Below are positions 15,763-24,584 of a stretch of 42,681 nucleotides of DNA, piece by piece. Source of the stretch: Pseudomonadota bacterium (GTDB taxonomy: Bacteria; Pseudomonadota; Gammaproteobacteria; UBA1113); NCBI GenBank assembly GCA_021781965.1, contig JAJXVU010000020.1, positions 1-42,681 of the forward strand. The letters run 5' to 3'. The notes beneath the pieces were generated by a model. That model was not told the origin of the DNA, searched no databases, and saw nothing but the letters and a program-made list of their open reading frames with translations. The stretch's first letter is position 1. Each line of letters starts with the position of its first letter. The position numbers were made by a program, and so were the translations under genes.

Positions 15763-15822
15763 CGTAGGGGCAACCCCCTGTGGTTGCCCAGGTTAGGGCA
15801 GGCACGGGGGCCTGCCCCTACG
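15763..15822 (+). repeat. 60-bp double-hairpin palindrome
   Basis: The outer arms CGTAGGGGCA and TGCCCCTACG enclose two nested hairpins: GGGCAACC/GGTTGCCC and GGGCAGGC/GCCTGCCC. It is in the divergent region between the methyltransferase gene and nudC, and is more GC-rich than its surroundings. Repeats of this general TAGGGGC type are scattered in many unrelated bacterial genomes; only one copy is in the window. Confidence 0.75.
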
Positions 15823-15895
15823 TTATTTCTCGCCTTTTAAAGATCTATAGATGTATAATCAACTGAAATTCCTATCACCTTAGTCGGAGCCCTTT

Positions 15896-16681
15896 ATGCC
15901 AAATACCACGCAAAAACTATACTACTGTAACAATAACGTTTTGCTAGAGAAAAAAGATGACATCTACCGTATACCCAAATTTTCTGCAGCGCCTGCATGG
16001 TTAAAAAAACAACAAATTACGCATCCTCTAGGAACATATGATGGATCAGAGATCGATGTAGTAGAGGTAACTGGCCCTAAGGAAATACCGCTTCCTTATG
16101 TTTGGGTAGCACTACGACCCGCGCTAGAAGCTTTATACCCGCAAGTCTTTAATTTATTAGTGCGCGCGCATCAAGTCATCAATTGGGATAAAAATCATCG
16201 CTATTGTGGGCGTTGTGGGGTAGAAACAAAAGTCAATGGCAGTGGTTTTGAAAGGCAATGTTCATCTTGCCATTTGCTATTTTATCCGCGCATATCGCCT
16301 TCTATCATTGTAGCCATTCGTAAAGACAATCAAATATTATTAGCGCGCAAGGCCGATTTTCTACCCAATGTATATGGTTTGATTGCGGGCTTTGTAGAAG
16401 CAGGGGAGACCTTAGTAGAAACTGTGCATAGAGAAGTGTATGAAGAAGTGGGTTTGCAAGTTAACAACATACAGTATTTTGATTCTCAACCTTGGCCTTT
16501 CCCCGATTCATTGATGATAGCTTTTACTGCCGATTATGTTGATGGCGACATAGAGTTACGTGATGGTGAATTAGAATCGGCGGGATGGTATACCGCAGAT
16601 AATTTACCTGGGCTTCCCAGTTCTTCTATTAGCATCTCTAGAAAGTTAATCGATGATTTTGTGGCGAAGAATAAAAGCTAA
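15896..16681 (+). CDS. nudC: NAD+ diphosphatase / RNA NAD-decapping hydrolase NudC
   Basis: Cleaves NAD(H) to NMN(H) and AMP, and removes 5'-NAD caps from RNA. 261 residues: an N-terminal domain, a zinc ribbon YCGRCG...CSSC (about 102-124) with four cysteines, then a Nudix domain with GFVEAGETLVETVHREVYEEVGLQV (about 162-186). The NudC-specific specificity motif SQPWPFPDSLM follows the box, which separates it from ADP-ribose hydrolases. GGAGCC precedes the ATG. It is divergent from the methyltransferase gene and convergent with the Kdo hydroxylase gene. Confidence 0.95.
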   Translation: MPNTTQKLYYCNNNVLLEKKDDIYRIPKFSAAPAWLKKQQITHPLGTYDGSEIDVVEVTGPKEIPLPYVWVALRPALEALYPQVFNLLVRAHQVINWDKNHRYCGRCGVETKVNGSGFERQCSSCHLLFYPRISPSIIVAIRKDNQILLARKADFLPNVYGLIAGFVEAGETLVETVHREVYEEVGLQVNNIQYFDSQPWPFPDSLMIAFTADYVDGDIELRDGELESAGWYTADNLPGLPSSSISISRKLIDDFVAKNKS

Positions 16682-16821
16682 AAGTAACTACTCGTACCCT
16701 GTAGTAAGAAAAATCTATACTGGATAGATTAGCGTATATTTTTGCTTTTCGCTCGCGATTCGAAAAATAATAGCGCTCGAAACACAATCGTTACTCGGAA
16801 ATATCTACTCTCTGAATATCT

Positions 16822-16899
16822 TTCCGCTCCCTGACGGTCGCGGCTCGGATACAAGCGGCTCGATTTATCCCTTTATAACCAGGACTAGGTCATTAGGGT
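16822..16899 (+). repeat. REP-like palindrome, copy 2 (degraded)
   Basis: The left arm TTCCGCTCCCTGACGGTCGC (from 16822) is intact, but the right arm has decayed to roughly CTTTATAACCAGGACTAGGTC with an insertion in the loop. The upstream flank (GAAAAATCTATACT..ATAGATTAG, 16708-16732) resembles that of copy 1. It lies between convergent nudC and the Kdo hydroxylase gene. Confidence 0.65.
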
Positions 16900-16911
16900 A
16901 AGTAGTTGCAA

Positions 16912-17835
16912 CTAATATTCTTCTTCGGCGATAGAGGGTGTCATCTCTTTATTTTTAATGATTAACGAATGCTTTAGCATCTCTTCCAAAACGAACAAAG
17001 GCGTTGTTTCAGGATAATGCATGGCCGTAGGAGATAAATAAAAAGTTTGCTCTAACACATGTTGTCCAGAAATAGCGGCGTGCGAAACTTGATCGGTATA
17101 GACTATCCACGAACTTTTGGGTGGTAGACTTAGAGTGGTTTTGATCACGGACTGCTGATAAGCGATGCTTTTTTTCATTCGATTGTGTATGTTTAACATA
17201 AAATGATCATACAGCGAGCGAGGAGTCTTAGTGATTTTGAATAAATGCAGTAACCGTTGTTCTACTGCGGACATAGACGGAATTTCAGGAAGAAATCTTT
17301 TCGCAACGGTGCTAAAAGGTTCGCCCGTTTGCCAAATACGTGCAACCCCATGCGGGTTGACATTGCTAAATACGCGCAAAATGCGTAGCCCATTGACTGG
17401 CGTGGCGGCAAAAGAATCTACGTGTAAACGGCTATCATCTTTTTTATAAGAGCTACTACGACCCGCAATTTCTACAGTGCGTAAGCTGGTGCGTCCTGCG
17501 GTAAGGTGTTTTTGATAACTAGGAAATAAAGAGTTGATTAAAGCTAAAGTATGTTGATGATAGCGATGCAACAAATTCTTTAATTGCACTTGTTGTAGTA
17601 TTGAGCCTAAAGCACCGCTTGTTTTGCCTGAGCGTGGGTTAAAACTGATATTTTTTCGTTTTGGGTCAGTCAATGCAGGTGATAATAGACTATTCTCATC
17701 AGCGGAAAGTGTAAAGTTTAATTGCGGTAAAAAAACAATTTTGCCATGTTCTAGCGCGTGTAGTGCTTCTTGTGCGGTTTCATTATTGATTTCGCCATGC
17801 CAATTATCAACAGCGATGGGTTTTAAGATATCCAT
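16912..17835 (-). CDS. kdoO: Kdo 3-hydroxylase (KdoO family, Fe(II)/2-oxoglutarate oxygenase)
   Basis: 307 residues, recognised from conserved blocks of the Kdo_hydroxy family: GKIVFLPQLNF, LSPALTDPKRKNISFNP, SSSYKKDDSRLHVDSF, LRILRVFSNVNPHGVARIW, GEPFSTVAKRFLP, TDQVSHAAISGQHVLEQT. The likely iron ligands are H138 and D140 (HVD) with H252. The enzyme hydroxylates the 3-position of the 3-deoxy-octulosonic acid (Kdo) of lipopolysaccharide inner core to give Ko, a change that raises resistance to acid or antimicrobial peptides in other genera. A longer ORF reaches 17892, but AGGAG stands before ATG 17835, and the longer form would overlap the esterase gene. It follows the esterase gene after 17 bases on the same strand. 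Confidence 0.82.
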   Translation of the reverse strand: MDILKPIAVDNWHGEINNETAQEALHALEHGKIVFLPQLNFTLSADENSLLSPALTDPKRKNISFNPRSGKTSGALGSILQQVQLKNLLHRYHQHTLALINSLFPSYQKHLTAGRTSLRTVEIAGRSSSYKKDDSRLHVDSFAATPVNGLRILRVFSNVNPHGVARIWQTGEPFSTVAKRFLPEIPSMSAVEQRLLHLFKITKTPRSLYDHFMLNIHNRMKKSIAYQQSVIKTTLSLPPKSSWIVYTDQVSHAAISGQHVLEQTFYLSPTAMHYPETTPLFVLEEMLKHSLIIKNKEMTPSIAEEEY

Positions 17836-17852
17836 GAAGAAAACTCCTAACG

Positions 17853-18524
17853 TCATTGCGTCTGCACAGCAGCCAAACATTCTTGCAACCATTTAGAAAT
17901 GGAATCAATCTCATTCTTACAAACCTCATGTCCCATTGTATAAACATTCCAGCAAACTTCAAAGCCTTGTTGTTCAAGCAAAGAATGCGTTCGCTCACCT
18001 AAAGGCATGGGTACTACATCATCCATGTTGCCATGAGCCATATAAATGGATGGGCGGTGCTTGCTAATATGTGATAATTCCGCCGGGGGAATAAAAGTAG
18101 ATAAAGCAATAATACCGGCTAAAGCGTCTGGGTAAGTTAATGCGGCAGATAAAGCCATAGCGCCGCCTTGTGAAAACCCTGCTAAAACGATGCGTGCGGG
18201 CGGTATGCCTCTATTGATTTCAACCGCTATTAAATCGTGAGCGGCTTTGATTGCTGCTATCAAGCCTTTTTCATCTATCTTAAGTTCTGGTGTAAGAGTA
18301 GTGATATCAAACCACGCTGGCATGGGATAACCACCATTGATGGTAACGGGAATAACAGGGGCATGTGGGAAGATGAAACGCACTGGCAATGTTTTGGGCA
18401 GCTCTAATTGTGGCACTATGGGCACAAAATCGTTGCCGTCGGCGCCCAGACCATGAAACCAGATGACAGAAGCTTCAGCGGGGGAATCGGGCTCTAATGT
18501 GATATGTTCTAATAAAGTATGCAT
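17853..18524 (-). CDS. Alpha/beta-hydrolase, phospholipase/carboxylesterase family
   Basis: 223 residues, the usual length for the family of Pseudomonas carboxylesterase and acyl-protein thioesterase. Oxyanion region WFHGLGADGNDF; nucleophile GFSQGG (Ser118); acid HGNMDDVVP (Asp168); His199 in YTMGHEVC. No signal peptide, so it is probably cytoplasmic. Substrates are short acyl esters or lysophospholipids in characterised relatives. It is divergent from lptM and upstream of kdoO. Confidence 0.9.
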   Translation of the reverse strand: MHTLLEHITLEPDSPAEASVIWFHGLGADGNDFVPIVPQLELPKTLPVRFIFPHAPVIPVTINGGYPMPAWFDITTLTPELKIDEKGLIAAIKAAHDLIAVEINRGIPPARIVLAGFSQGGAMALSAALTYPDALAGIIALSTFIPPAELSHISKHRPSIYMAHGNMDDVVPMPLGERTHSLLEQQGFEVCWNVYTMGHEVCKNEIDSISKWLQECLAAVQTQ

Positions 18525-18543
18525 GAGTTTTGCGTCCGTAAGC

Positions 18544-18572
18544 TTTTGTTGTTAACTAAAGCTGAGTATAAT
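18544..18572 (+). promoter_or_regulatory. Promoter of lptM
   Basis: TTTTGT (18544-18549), 17 bases, then consensus TATAAT (18567-18572), 37 bases before the ATG at 18610. Confidence 0.6.
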
Positions 18573-18609
18573 ACAAATGAAATAGGTTTTAGAAGAGTTA
18601 TTACATAAA

Positions 18610-18897
18610 ATGGAAAATAGAGCCAAAATCTTAGGGGTACTGCTTAGTGCCACTTTACTATCAGCCTGTGGGCAGAGTGGTCCGCTTTATATGCCTGGAG
18701 AAGCGACAGGGGTGCATAAAAAGGACGTATTTGTGCTGGGGAATAACCAAAGCAAGCCGCAAATACCTGCCACGCAAAAGAATACTCAAGATAAAACAAA
18801 GCCCGAGACCAACACGACTACTACCTCGCCTGTAAGCGATATGACCGCCGCAGAACCGGACTACGCTGAGGATGAGATGGACCTATGGGATTGGTGA
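18610..18897 (+). CDS. lptM: LptM (YifL) LPS translocon-maturation lipoprotein
   Basis: 95 residues. The signal sequence MENRAKILGVLLSATLLSAC ends in lipobox LLSAC (Cys20), and the mature protein begins CGQSGPLYMP, the conserved LptM motif that binds LptD. In Escherichia coli LptM helps disulfide maturation of the LptD/LptE outer-membrane LPS translocon. The tail, rich in Thr, Pro and acidic residues, makes it about 30 residues longer than the E. coli protein, as in many gammaproteobacteria. It often lies next to lysA; here it is convergent with the PII gene, with three bases between stops. Confidence 0.88.
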   Translation: MENRAKILGVLLSATLLSACGQSGPLYMPGEATGVHKKDVFVLGNNQSKPQIPATQKNTQDKTKPETNTTTTSPVSDMTAAEPDYAEDEMDLWDW

Positions 18898-18900
18898 TGC

Positions 18901-19251
<351 letters not shown>

Positions 19252-19277
19252 TTAAGGTAACAATACTATGCTATACT

Positions 19278-19290
19278 TTGTACGGTACAA
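19278..19290. promoter_or_regulatory. 13-bp palindrome between glnB and ubiK
   Basis: TTGTAC-G-GTACAA is perfectly symmetrical and lies in the divergent intergenic region. The half TTGTAC could serve as a -35 on either strand (a TAGTAT follows 16 bases later on the minus strand), or the dyad could be an operator. Confidence 0.4.
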
Positions 19291-19341
19291 GGTATATGAT
19301 AACTGACTATATGGGTTGTAGTCTATACGCGAGGAGAGATT

Positions 19342-19593
19342 ATGTTTGATTCCAAATTTTTTGATACGCTATCAAAAAAACTATCGGATGTTTTACCCGA
19401 TAGCTTGCACGATGCTAAAAAAGACTTAGAGAAAAATTTCCACAGCGTTTTGCAAAGTGCTTTTTCTAAATTAGAGTTAGTCACACGTGATGAATTTGAT
19501 GTGCAAACTAAAGTGTTGAGTAAAACGCGTTTAAAATTAGAAGAGTTAGCAGAAAAAATTGCAAAATTAGAAGAAGAAAAAAAAGAAAGATAA
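19342..19593 (+). CDS. ubiK: UbiK (YqiC) ubiquinone biosynthesis accessory factor
   Basis: 83 residues. The N-terminal amphipathic part FFDTLSKKLSDVLPDSLHDAKKDLEKNFHSVLQSAFSKLELVTRDEFDVQ, followed by the coiled coil KTRLKLEELAEKIAKLEEE, is the standard UbiK/BMFP layout. It forms a trimer and helps UbiJ assemble the cytosolic ubiquinone-making complex in aerobic growth. GGAGAGATT precedes the ATG. As in many gammaproteobacteria it lies next to comM and near glnB. Confidence 0.93.
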   Translation: MFDSKFFDTLSKKLSDVLPDSLHDAKKDLEKNFHSVLQSAFSKLELVTRDEFDVQTKVLSKTRLKLEELAEKIAKLEEEKKER

Positions 19594-19596
19594 CTA

Positions 19597-19677
19597 CTCA
19601 CCATCCGCTCCCTCACGGTCGCGGCTCGGTTCATCGTTTTGTAATCGAGCCGCGACCGTGAGGGAGCGGATGGTGAG
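19597..19677 (+). repeat. REP-like palindrome, copy 3 (perfect 32-bp arms)
   Basis: Arms 19597-19628 and 19646-19677 are perfectly complementary over 32 bases, around a 17-base loop. The core is the same CCGCTCCCTCACGGTCGCGG as in the other copies. It begins three bases after the ubiK stop codon and is upstream of comM, so it probably also affects read-through between the two genes. Perfect arms suggest recent arrival. Confidence 0.9.
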
Positions 19678-19719
19678 GATATACTCTGACGAGAAAAAAG
19701 CGACGTAAAAATCACAAGC

Positions 19720-19745
19720 ATCCCCCCAACAAAAATCAGGGGGAT
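19720..19745 (+). promoter_or_regulatory. Hairpin covering the comM ribosome binding site
   Basis: ATCCCCC (19720-19726) pairs perfectly with GGGGGAT (19739-19745) across a 12-base loop. The right arm is the purine tract that would serve as Shine-Dalgarno for the ATG at 19749, so the stem could block translation until opened. Confidence 0.5.
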
Positions 19746-19748
19746 CCT

Positions 19749-21266
19749 ATGGGTTTAGCAATTCTATTTTCCCGCGCGCAGATTGGCGTGCAAGCGCCGG
19801 TGGTTACAGTCGAAACGCATATCACGGGCGGCCTACCACGGTTTAACATTGTAGGTTTACCTGAAGCGGCCGTGCGAGAAAGCAAAGAACGCGTTCGCAG
19901 CGCTATTATGAATAGCCAGTTTGAATTTCCAGCCCGCCGTATCACCATTAATTTAGCTCCTGCAGAAATGCCTAAAGAAGGCGGTCGTTACGATCTGGCT
20001 ATTGCCCTAGGGATCTTAATCGCGTCTGAGCAATTAAAAAAACACGATTACAGTGTCTATGAATTTGCCGGTGAATTGGCTTTATCCGGTTCATTGCGTC
20101 CCACTACAGGTTTAGTACCTTTTGCTATTCATTGTCAAAAAGTGGGTAAAACACTCATTATACCTGCAGAAAATGCCGCCGATGTGACTTGCGTACGTCA
20201 TTTGCAAGCGCGTTCGGCGCAACATTTATTAGACGTGTGTGCGCATTTTTCAAAAAAAGGGATGCCCTTACCAGAAATTATTGCTAATTCAACTCAGGCT
20301 GAAGATCATAAGCATTATTTTGATTTAAGCGATGTGAAAGGGCAACCACAAGCACGACGGGCACTAGAAATAGCGGCTGCCGGGGAACACAGTTTGTTAA
20401 TGGTCGGACCACCTGGCACAGGCAAAACCATGTTGGCGCATCGTTTAGCGAGTATCTTACCGCCGATGACTGAAGAAGAAACTTTAGATGTGGCAGCGGT
20501 GTACAGTTTACAAGGACATAGCGCACTCAATAAACGCTGGTTTTGTAGACCTTTTCGCGCACCGCATCATACGGCATCGAGCGTGGCTTTGGTGGGTGGA
20601 GGCTCTCCACCTAAACCTGGAGAAATTTCTTTAGCACATCAAGGCGTATTGTTTTTGGATGAGCTGCCAGAATTTCAGCGCCGCGTTTTAGAATCGTTGC
20701 GCGAACCTTTAGAGTCGGGTGTAGTAGTTATTTCTAGGGCCGCTCAACAAGCAGAATTTCCGTCGCGCTTTCAACTCATTGCGGCAATGAATCCTTGCCC
20801 TTGTGGTCACTATGGCAATCCATTGGGACAATGTCATTGTAGTGCAGAACAAATTCAGCGCTATCATCAGCGCCTATCGGGTCCTTTTCTAGATCGCATC
20901 GATATGCGCATTACGGTGGCGCAATTGCCGCCGCAGATCTTATTAAACACAGCAGAAATGGTTGAAAATAGTCATACGGTGCAAGCGCGCGTGGTTGTGG
21001 CGCGTAATAAACAATATCAAAGACAGCAGCAATCCAATGCGAGATTAACACATCAAAATCTAGTGCAATATTGTAATTTGACACAAGCCTTACAACATTA
21101 TGCGATTTCTATAGTTGAAGAGCGACATTTATCGGCACGTAGTTATCACCGTATTTTAAAATTAGCTCGTACCATTGCCGATTTAGCACAATGCGATGCC
21201 ATTGAAGAAGCGCATTTAGCCGAGGCTTTTGCGTATCAGACGGCATTGATGGCGGTGGATTTATAG
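19749..21266 (+). CDS. comM: ComM (YifB) Mg-chelatase-like AAA+ helicase
   Basis: 505 residues. N-terminal ChlI-like Lon-fold domain (RAQIGVQAPVVTVETHITGGLPRFNIVGLPEAAVRESKERVRSA), AAA+ core with Walker A GPPGTGKTM and Walker B VLFLDELPEF, zinc-type cluster CPCGHYG...CHCS, and the C-terminal helical domain. ComM is a hexameric helicase that drives branch migration when incoming DNA is integrated during natural transformation. No other competence gene is in the window. Its translation start is inside a potential hairpin (19720-19745). Confidence 0.95.
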   Translation: MGLAILFSRAQIGVQAPVVTVETHITGGLPRFNIVGLPEAAVRESKERVRSAIMNSQFEFPARRITINLAPAEMPKEGGRYDLAIALGILIASEQLKKHDYSVYEFAGELALSGSLRPTTGLVPFAIHCQKVGKTLIIPAENAADVTCVRHLQARSAQHLLDVCAHFSKKGMPLPEIIANSTQAEDHKHYFDLSDVKGQPQARRALEIAAAGEHSLLMVGPPGTGKTMLAHRLASILPPMTEEETLDVAAVYSLQGHSALNKRWFCRPFRAPHHTASSVALVGGGSPPKPGEISLAHQGVLFLDELPEFQRRVLESLREPLESGVVVISRAAQQAEFPSRFQLIAAMNPCPCGHYGNPLGQCHCSAEQIQRYHQRLSGPFLDRIDMRITVAQLPPQILLNTAEMVENSHTVQARVVVARNKQYQRQQQSNARLTHQNLVQYCNLTQALQHYAISIVEERHLSARSYHRILKLARTIADLAQCDAIEEAHLAEAFAYQTALMAVDL

Positions 21267-21302
21267 GTTATAATATGTTCATTAATAGAATGAGGCATTG
21301 AC

Positions 21303-22277
21303 ATGAACCTAATCCAAAGGCCTAGGCGATTACGGCAAAATGCTAGCCTAAGGCGTTTATTACAAGAAACGCGTTTGCATAGCGACGATTTAGTTTTACC
21401 CTTATTTATCTGTGCCGGACGCGGCATACGTCAGCCTATAGCCAGTTTACCCGGGCATTATCAATGGTCTAGCGACGAACTGATTTCTGAGGTCAAAGCA
21501 TTACGTGACCTAGGCGTATTAGGGGTAATGCTGTTTGGCATTCCTGACAGCAAAGATGCACTGGGCAGTGAAGCTTGCAACGATAATGGCGTGGTGCAAC
21601 AAGCAGTGCGTGTTTTTAAAGAGTACTATCCACAATGCTTGGTCATGACTGATCTGTGTTTTTGCGAATACACAGATCACGGGCATTGTGGTGCTTTAAC
21701 GGCATCTGGCTTGGATGTAGACAATGATCGTACTTTAGAACTACTAGGGCAACAAGCCGTCAGCCACGCGCGTGCGGGTGCCGATGTCATTGCGCCTAGC
21801 GGCATGATCGATGGCATGGTTGCGGCCATACGTATGGCCTTAGATGACGAAGGCTTTAGCCATATTCCTATTTTAAGTTATGCGGTAAAATACAGCTCTG
21901 CATTGTACGGTCCTTTTCGTCTGGCCGCACAAACCACTTTGCAACAAGGCGATCGTAAAACCTATCAAATGGACCCAGCGAATCGTTTTGAGGCATTAAA
22001 AGAAGCGAATATAGATATTGCCGAAGGAGCCGATATGTTGATGGTTAAACCGGCGCACACTTATTTAGACATTATACGCGATGTGAAGGAAAAATTTCCT
22101 ATGTTGCCCTTAGCGGCCTACCATGTTAGCGGCGAATATGCGATGATTAAGGCTGCGGCGGCACAAGGCAGCATCGATGAAATGGCAGTGGCTTTGGAAG
22201 TGTTAACAGCAATTAAACGTGCGGGAGCTGATTTTATCATCACATATTATGCTAAAGAGATAAGGAATTTATTATGA
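21303..22277 (+). CDS. hemB: Delta-aminolevulinic acid dehydratase (porphobilinogen synthase)
   Basis: Condenses two 5-aminolevulinate molecules to porphobilinogen in heme synthesis. 324 residues. The cysteine-rich metal site LCFCEYTDHGHCG marks the zinc-dependent class. The Schiff-base lysines are in YAVKYSSALYGPFR and MVKPAHTYLDIIRD. The stop codon overlaps the elbB start (ATGA), so the two are translationally coupled. Confidence 0.96.
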   Translation: MNLIQRPRRLRQNASLRRLLQETRLHSDDLVLPLFICAGRGIRQPIASLPGHYQWSSDELISEVKALRDLGVLGVMLFGIPDSKDALGSEACNDNGVVQQAVRVFKEYYPQCLVMTDLCFCEYTDHGHCGALTASGLDVDNDRTLELLGQQAVSHARAGADVIAPSGMIDGMVAAIRMALDDEGFSHIPILSYAVKYSSALYGPFRLAAQTTLQQGDRKTYQMDPANRFEALKEANIDIAEGADMLMVKPAHTYLDIIRDVKEKFPMLPLAAYHVSGEYAMIKAAAAQGSIDEMAVALEVLTAIKRAGADFIITYYAKEIRNLL

Positions 22278-22924
22278 AAAAGATTGCAGTGGTTTTATCG
22301 GGTTGTGGTGTATTCGATGGTGCCGAAATCCACGAAGCGGTATTAACATTATTGTCTATAGACAATAATGGTGCGCAGTATCAATGCGTAGCGCCGAATG
22401 TTTGGCAAAGACAAGTAGTCAATCACCTAACGCAACAAATGAGCGATGAAATGCGCAATGTTTTAGTCGAATCGGCACGTATTGCTCGTGGCGAAATCAA
22501 AGATATTGCTACGGTTAAAGCCAGTGATTTTGATGCAGCGATATTTCCAGGGGGGTTAGGTGCTGTGACAAACTTGTCTGACTTTGCGGCGCAAGGGGAA
22601 AATTGTCAGTTGGAAGCGAGCACGCTTAAATTTGCTAGGGCAATGTATGATGCTAAAAAACCACTGGGCTTTGTTTGTATTTCACCGGTATTGGCAGCGC
22701 AAATTTGCGATGCTGGTGTTAAATTAACGGTGGGCAACGACGAAGAAGTTTCAAAAAAATTAAAAGCTATGGGTGCCACGCCTGAAGATTGCTCCGCAGA
22801 CAATATTATTGTAGATGATGAGCATAATATAGTGTCGACGCCGGCATATATGTTAGGCAAAGGACCTGCTGAAATTTATCAAGGTATTGAAGCGATGGTA
22901 CGGCATATTTTATTAGTTGCTTGA
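22274..22924 (+). CDS. elbB: ElbB (glyoxalase III-like, DJ-1/PfpI superfamily)
   Basis: 216 residues. KKIAVVLSGCGVFDGAEIHEAVL is the ElbB N-terminus, IFPGGLGAVTNLSDFA the glycine loop, and GFVCISPVLA carries the nucleophile-elbow cysteine. E. coli ElbB (GlyIII-type) shows weak glyoxalase activity and was linked to isoprenoid synthesis; the physiological role is unsettled. It overlaps hemB by four bases, and its end overlaps the convergent DUF971 gene by 12. Confidence 0.92.
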   Translation: MKKIAVVLSGCGVFDGAEIHEAVLTLLSIDNNGAQYQCVAPNVWQRQVVNHLTQQMSDEMRNVLVESARIARGEIKDIATVKASDFDAAIFPGGLGAVTNLSDFAAQGENCQLEASTLKFARAMYDAKKPLGFVCISPVLAAQICDAGVKLTVGNDEEVSKKLKAMGATPEDCSADNIIVDDEHNIVSTPAYMLGKGPAEIYQGIEAMVRHILLVA

Positions 22925-23218
22925 GTTATATTTGTGCGCCAGCGAATGCAACAACGTAAAACTATAAATTCCCGTTTGATGCCCATCGTCAAACACTAGT
23001 TTTAATGCATAAAGACCCACTGGCTCGACCGCGGTAATATTCACATGACTAAAATCTTGATTGGGATCAGCGGTCATGGCTTGTTTATGATCCGCAGCGG
23101 CCGAAGCGGCGCGTAAATACGACACCGGCAATTCAAAATGGCTGCCATCGGCAAAGTCTAAAATAACTTTACGTTCTTTTTGCAGCAGCTTAAATTCGCT
23201 CAATAAACATTCTGTCAT
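22913..23218 (-). CDS. DUF971 protein (gamma-butyrobetaine-hydroxylase-like N-terminal domain)
   Basis: 101 residues. Pattern [21 protein letters not shown]... followed by [30 protein letters not shown] is the DUF971 fold, which is the N-terminal domain of butyrobetaine hydroxylase standing alone. In gammaproteobacteria it is commonly encoded right after hslU, as here, where ATGA joins the two genes. A role in iron-sulfur or protein quality control has been suggested but is not established. Confidence 0.9.
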   Translation of the reverse strand: MTECLLSEFKLLQKERKVILDFADGSHFELPVSYLRAASAAADHKQAMTADPNQDFSHVNITAVEPVGLYALKLVFDDGHQTGIYSFTLLHSLAHKYNSSN

Positions 23219-24573
23219 AATATGTAGTGACTCAAATCTTCATCTTTCACCAAAGCACCCAAATAAGACTCTACATAAGCAGCGTCTATCGTTATTTCGG
23301 CACCACCCTGATCGGACGCTTCAAAGGATAACTTCTCCAATAAGCGTTCCAAAACTGTATGCAAACGGCGCGCACCTATGTTTTCTGTGCGATCATTGAC
23401 TTGCCAAGCAATGGTTGCAATCTTTTCGATGGCATCGTCCGTAAAGGATATAGTTACGTTTTCTGTGGCCAATAAAGCGCGATATTGCTCTGTTAAGGAG
23501 GCATTAGGCTCGATCAAAATGCGTTTAAAATCTTCGGGTGTTAACGCTTTTAATTCAACGCGTATGGGTAGGCGGCCTTGCAATTCTGGAATAAGATCTG
23601 AAGGCTTAGCCAAATGAAAAGCACCCGAAGCGATAAATAAAATGTAATCGGTTTTAACAGAGCCATATTTGGTAGAAACCGTGCAACCTTCGATTAAAGG
23701 TAGTAAATCGCGTTGCACACCTTCTCGTGATATGTCGGCGCCGCCATTACGCTCATAATTTTTAGCGATTTTATCGAACTCGTCTATAAATACGATACCA
23801 TTTTGTTCCATGTTTTCTAGAGCCTTGGCTTTTAAATCGTCGTCGTTTAACAAGAGATTGGCTTCTTCCTCTTGTGCTGCTTTTAAAGCATCTTTAACTT
23901 TCATTTTACGAACCTTAGTACGATCGGTGGACATGGTTTGAAACATGGTTTGCAATTGATTGGTCATCTCTTCCATGCCCGGGGGTGCCATAATCTCAAC
24001 ATTGTTAGCAGTGGTGCGTACTTCTACGTCAATTTCTTTGTCATCCAACTCGCCTTCACGCAGTTTTTTTCTAAATATTTGTCGCGCTTCGTTATTATCA
24101 TTATTGTTGTCATTATTCTCTTGGCCTTCAGAAAAAGGCTCTTTGCTTTTAGGTAGCAGAGCATCCAATATGCGCTCTTCCGCAGCATCGGCGGCTTTGC
24201 TTTTTACTTTAACTAATTCACGCTGTCTAGTTTCCTTCATGGCGATATCGGCTAATTCACGGATGATGGAATCCACATCACGGCCTACATAACCTACTTC
24301 TGTGAATTTAGTAGCTTCTACTTTCACAAAAGGCGCATTGGCTAGTTTCGCTAAACGTCTCGCGATTTCCGTTTTACCTACACCAGTGGGACCTATCATC
24401 AAGATATTTTTAGGCGTAATTTCTTTACGTAAATCTTTAGGAACTCTGGCACGACGCCAGCGATTACGCAGGGCAATGGCAACAGCGCGTTTGGCGTCGT
24501 CCTGGCCGACGATGTGTTGATCCAGCTCACTCACAATTTCGCGCGGCGTTAAGGATGCAATAATATCCGACAT
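23215..24573 (-). CDS. hslU: HslU ATPase subunit of the HslVU protease
   Basis: 452 residues. AAA+ unfoldase: opening [33 protein letters not shown], Walker [16 protein letters not shown], pore motif GYVGRD, variable I-domain (about 110-245, acidic and Asn-rich with [11 protein letters not shown]), Walker [11 protein letters not shown] and arginine region [15 protein letters not shown]. The C-terminal end EDLSHYIL docks into HslV. It lies 11 bases after hslV in one operon. Confidence 0.97.
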   Translation of the reverse strand: MSDIIASLTPREIVSELDQHIVGQDDAKRAVAIALRNRWRRARVPKDLRKEITPKNILMIGPTGVGKTEIARRLAKLANAPFVKVEATKFTEVGYVGRDVDSIIRELADIAMKETRQRELVKVKSKAADAAEERILDALLPKSKEPFSEGQENNDNNNDNNEARQIFRKKLREGELDDKEIDVEVRTTANNVEIMAPPGMEEMTNQLQTMFQTMSTDRTKVRKMKVKDALKAAQEEEANLLLNDDDLKAKALENMEQNGIVFIDEFDKIAKNYERNGGADISREGVQRDLLPLIEGCTVSTKYGSVKTDYILFIASGAFHLAKPSDLIPELQGRLPIRVELKALTPEDFKRILIEPNASLTEQYRALLATENVTISFTDDAIEKIATIAWQVNDRTENIGARRLHTVLERLLEKLSFEASDQGGAEITIDAAYVESYLGALVKDEDLSHYIL

Positions 24574-24584
24574 GGGAAAACCTC

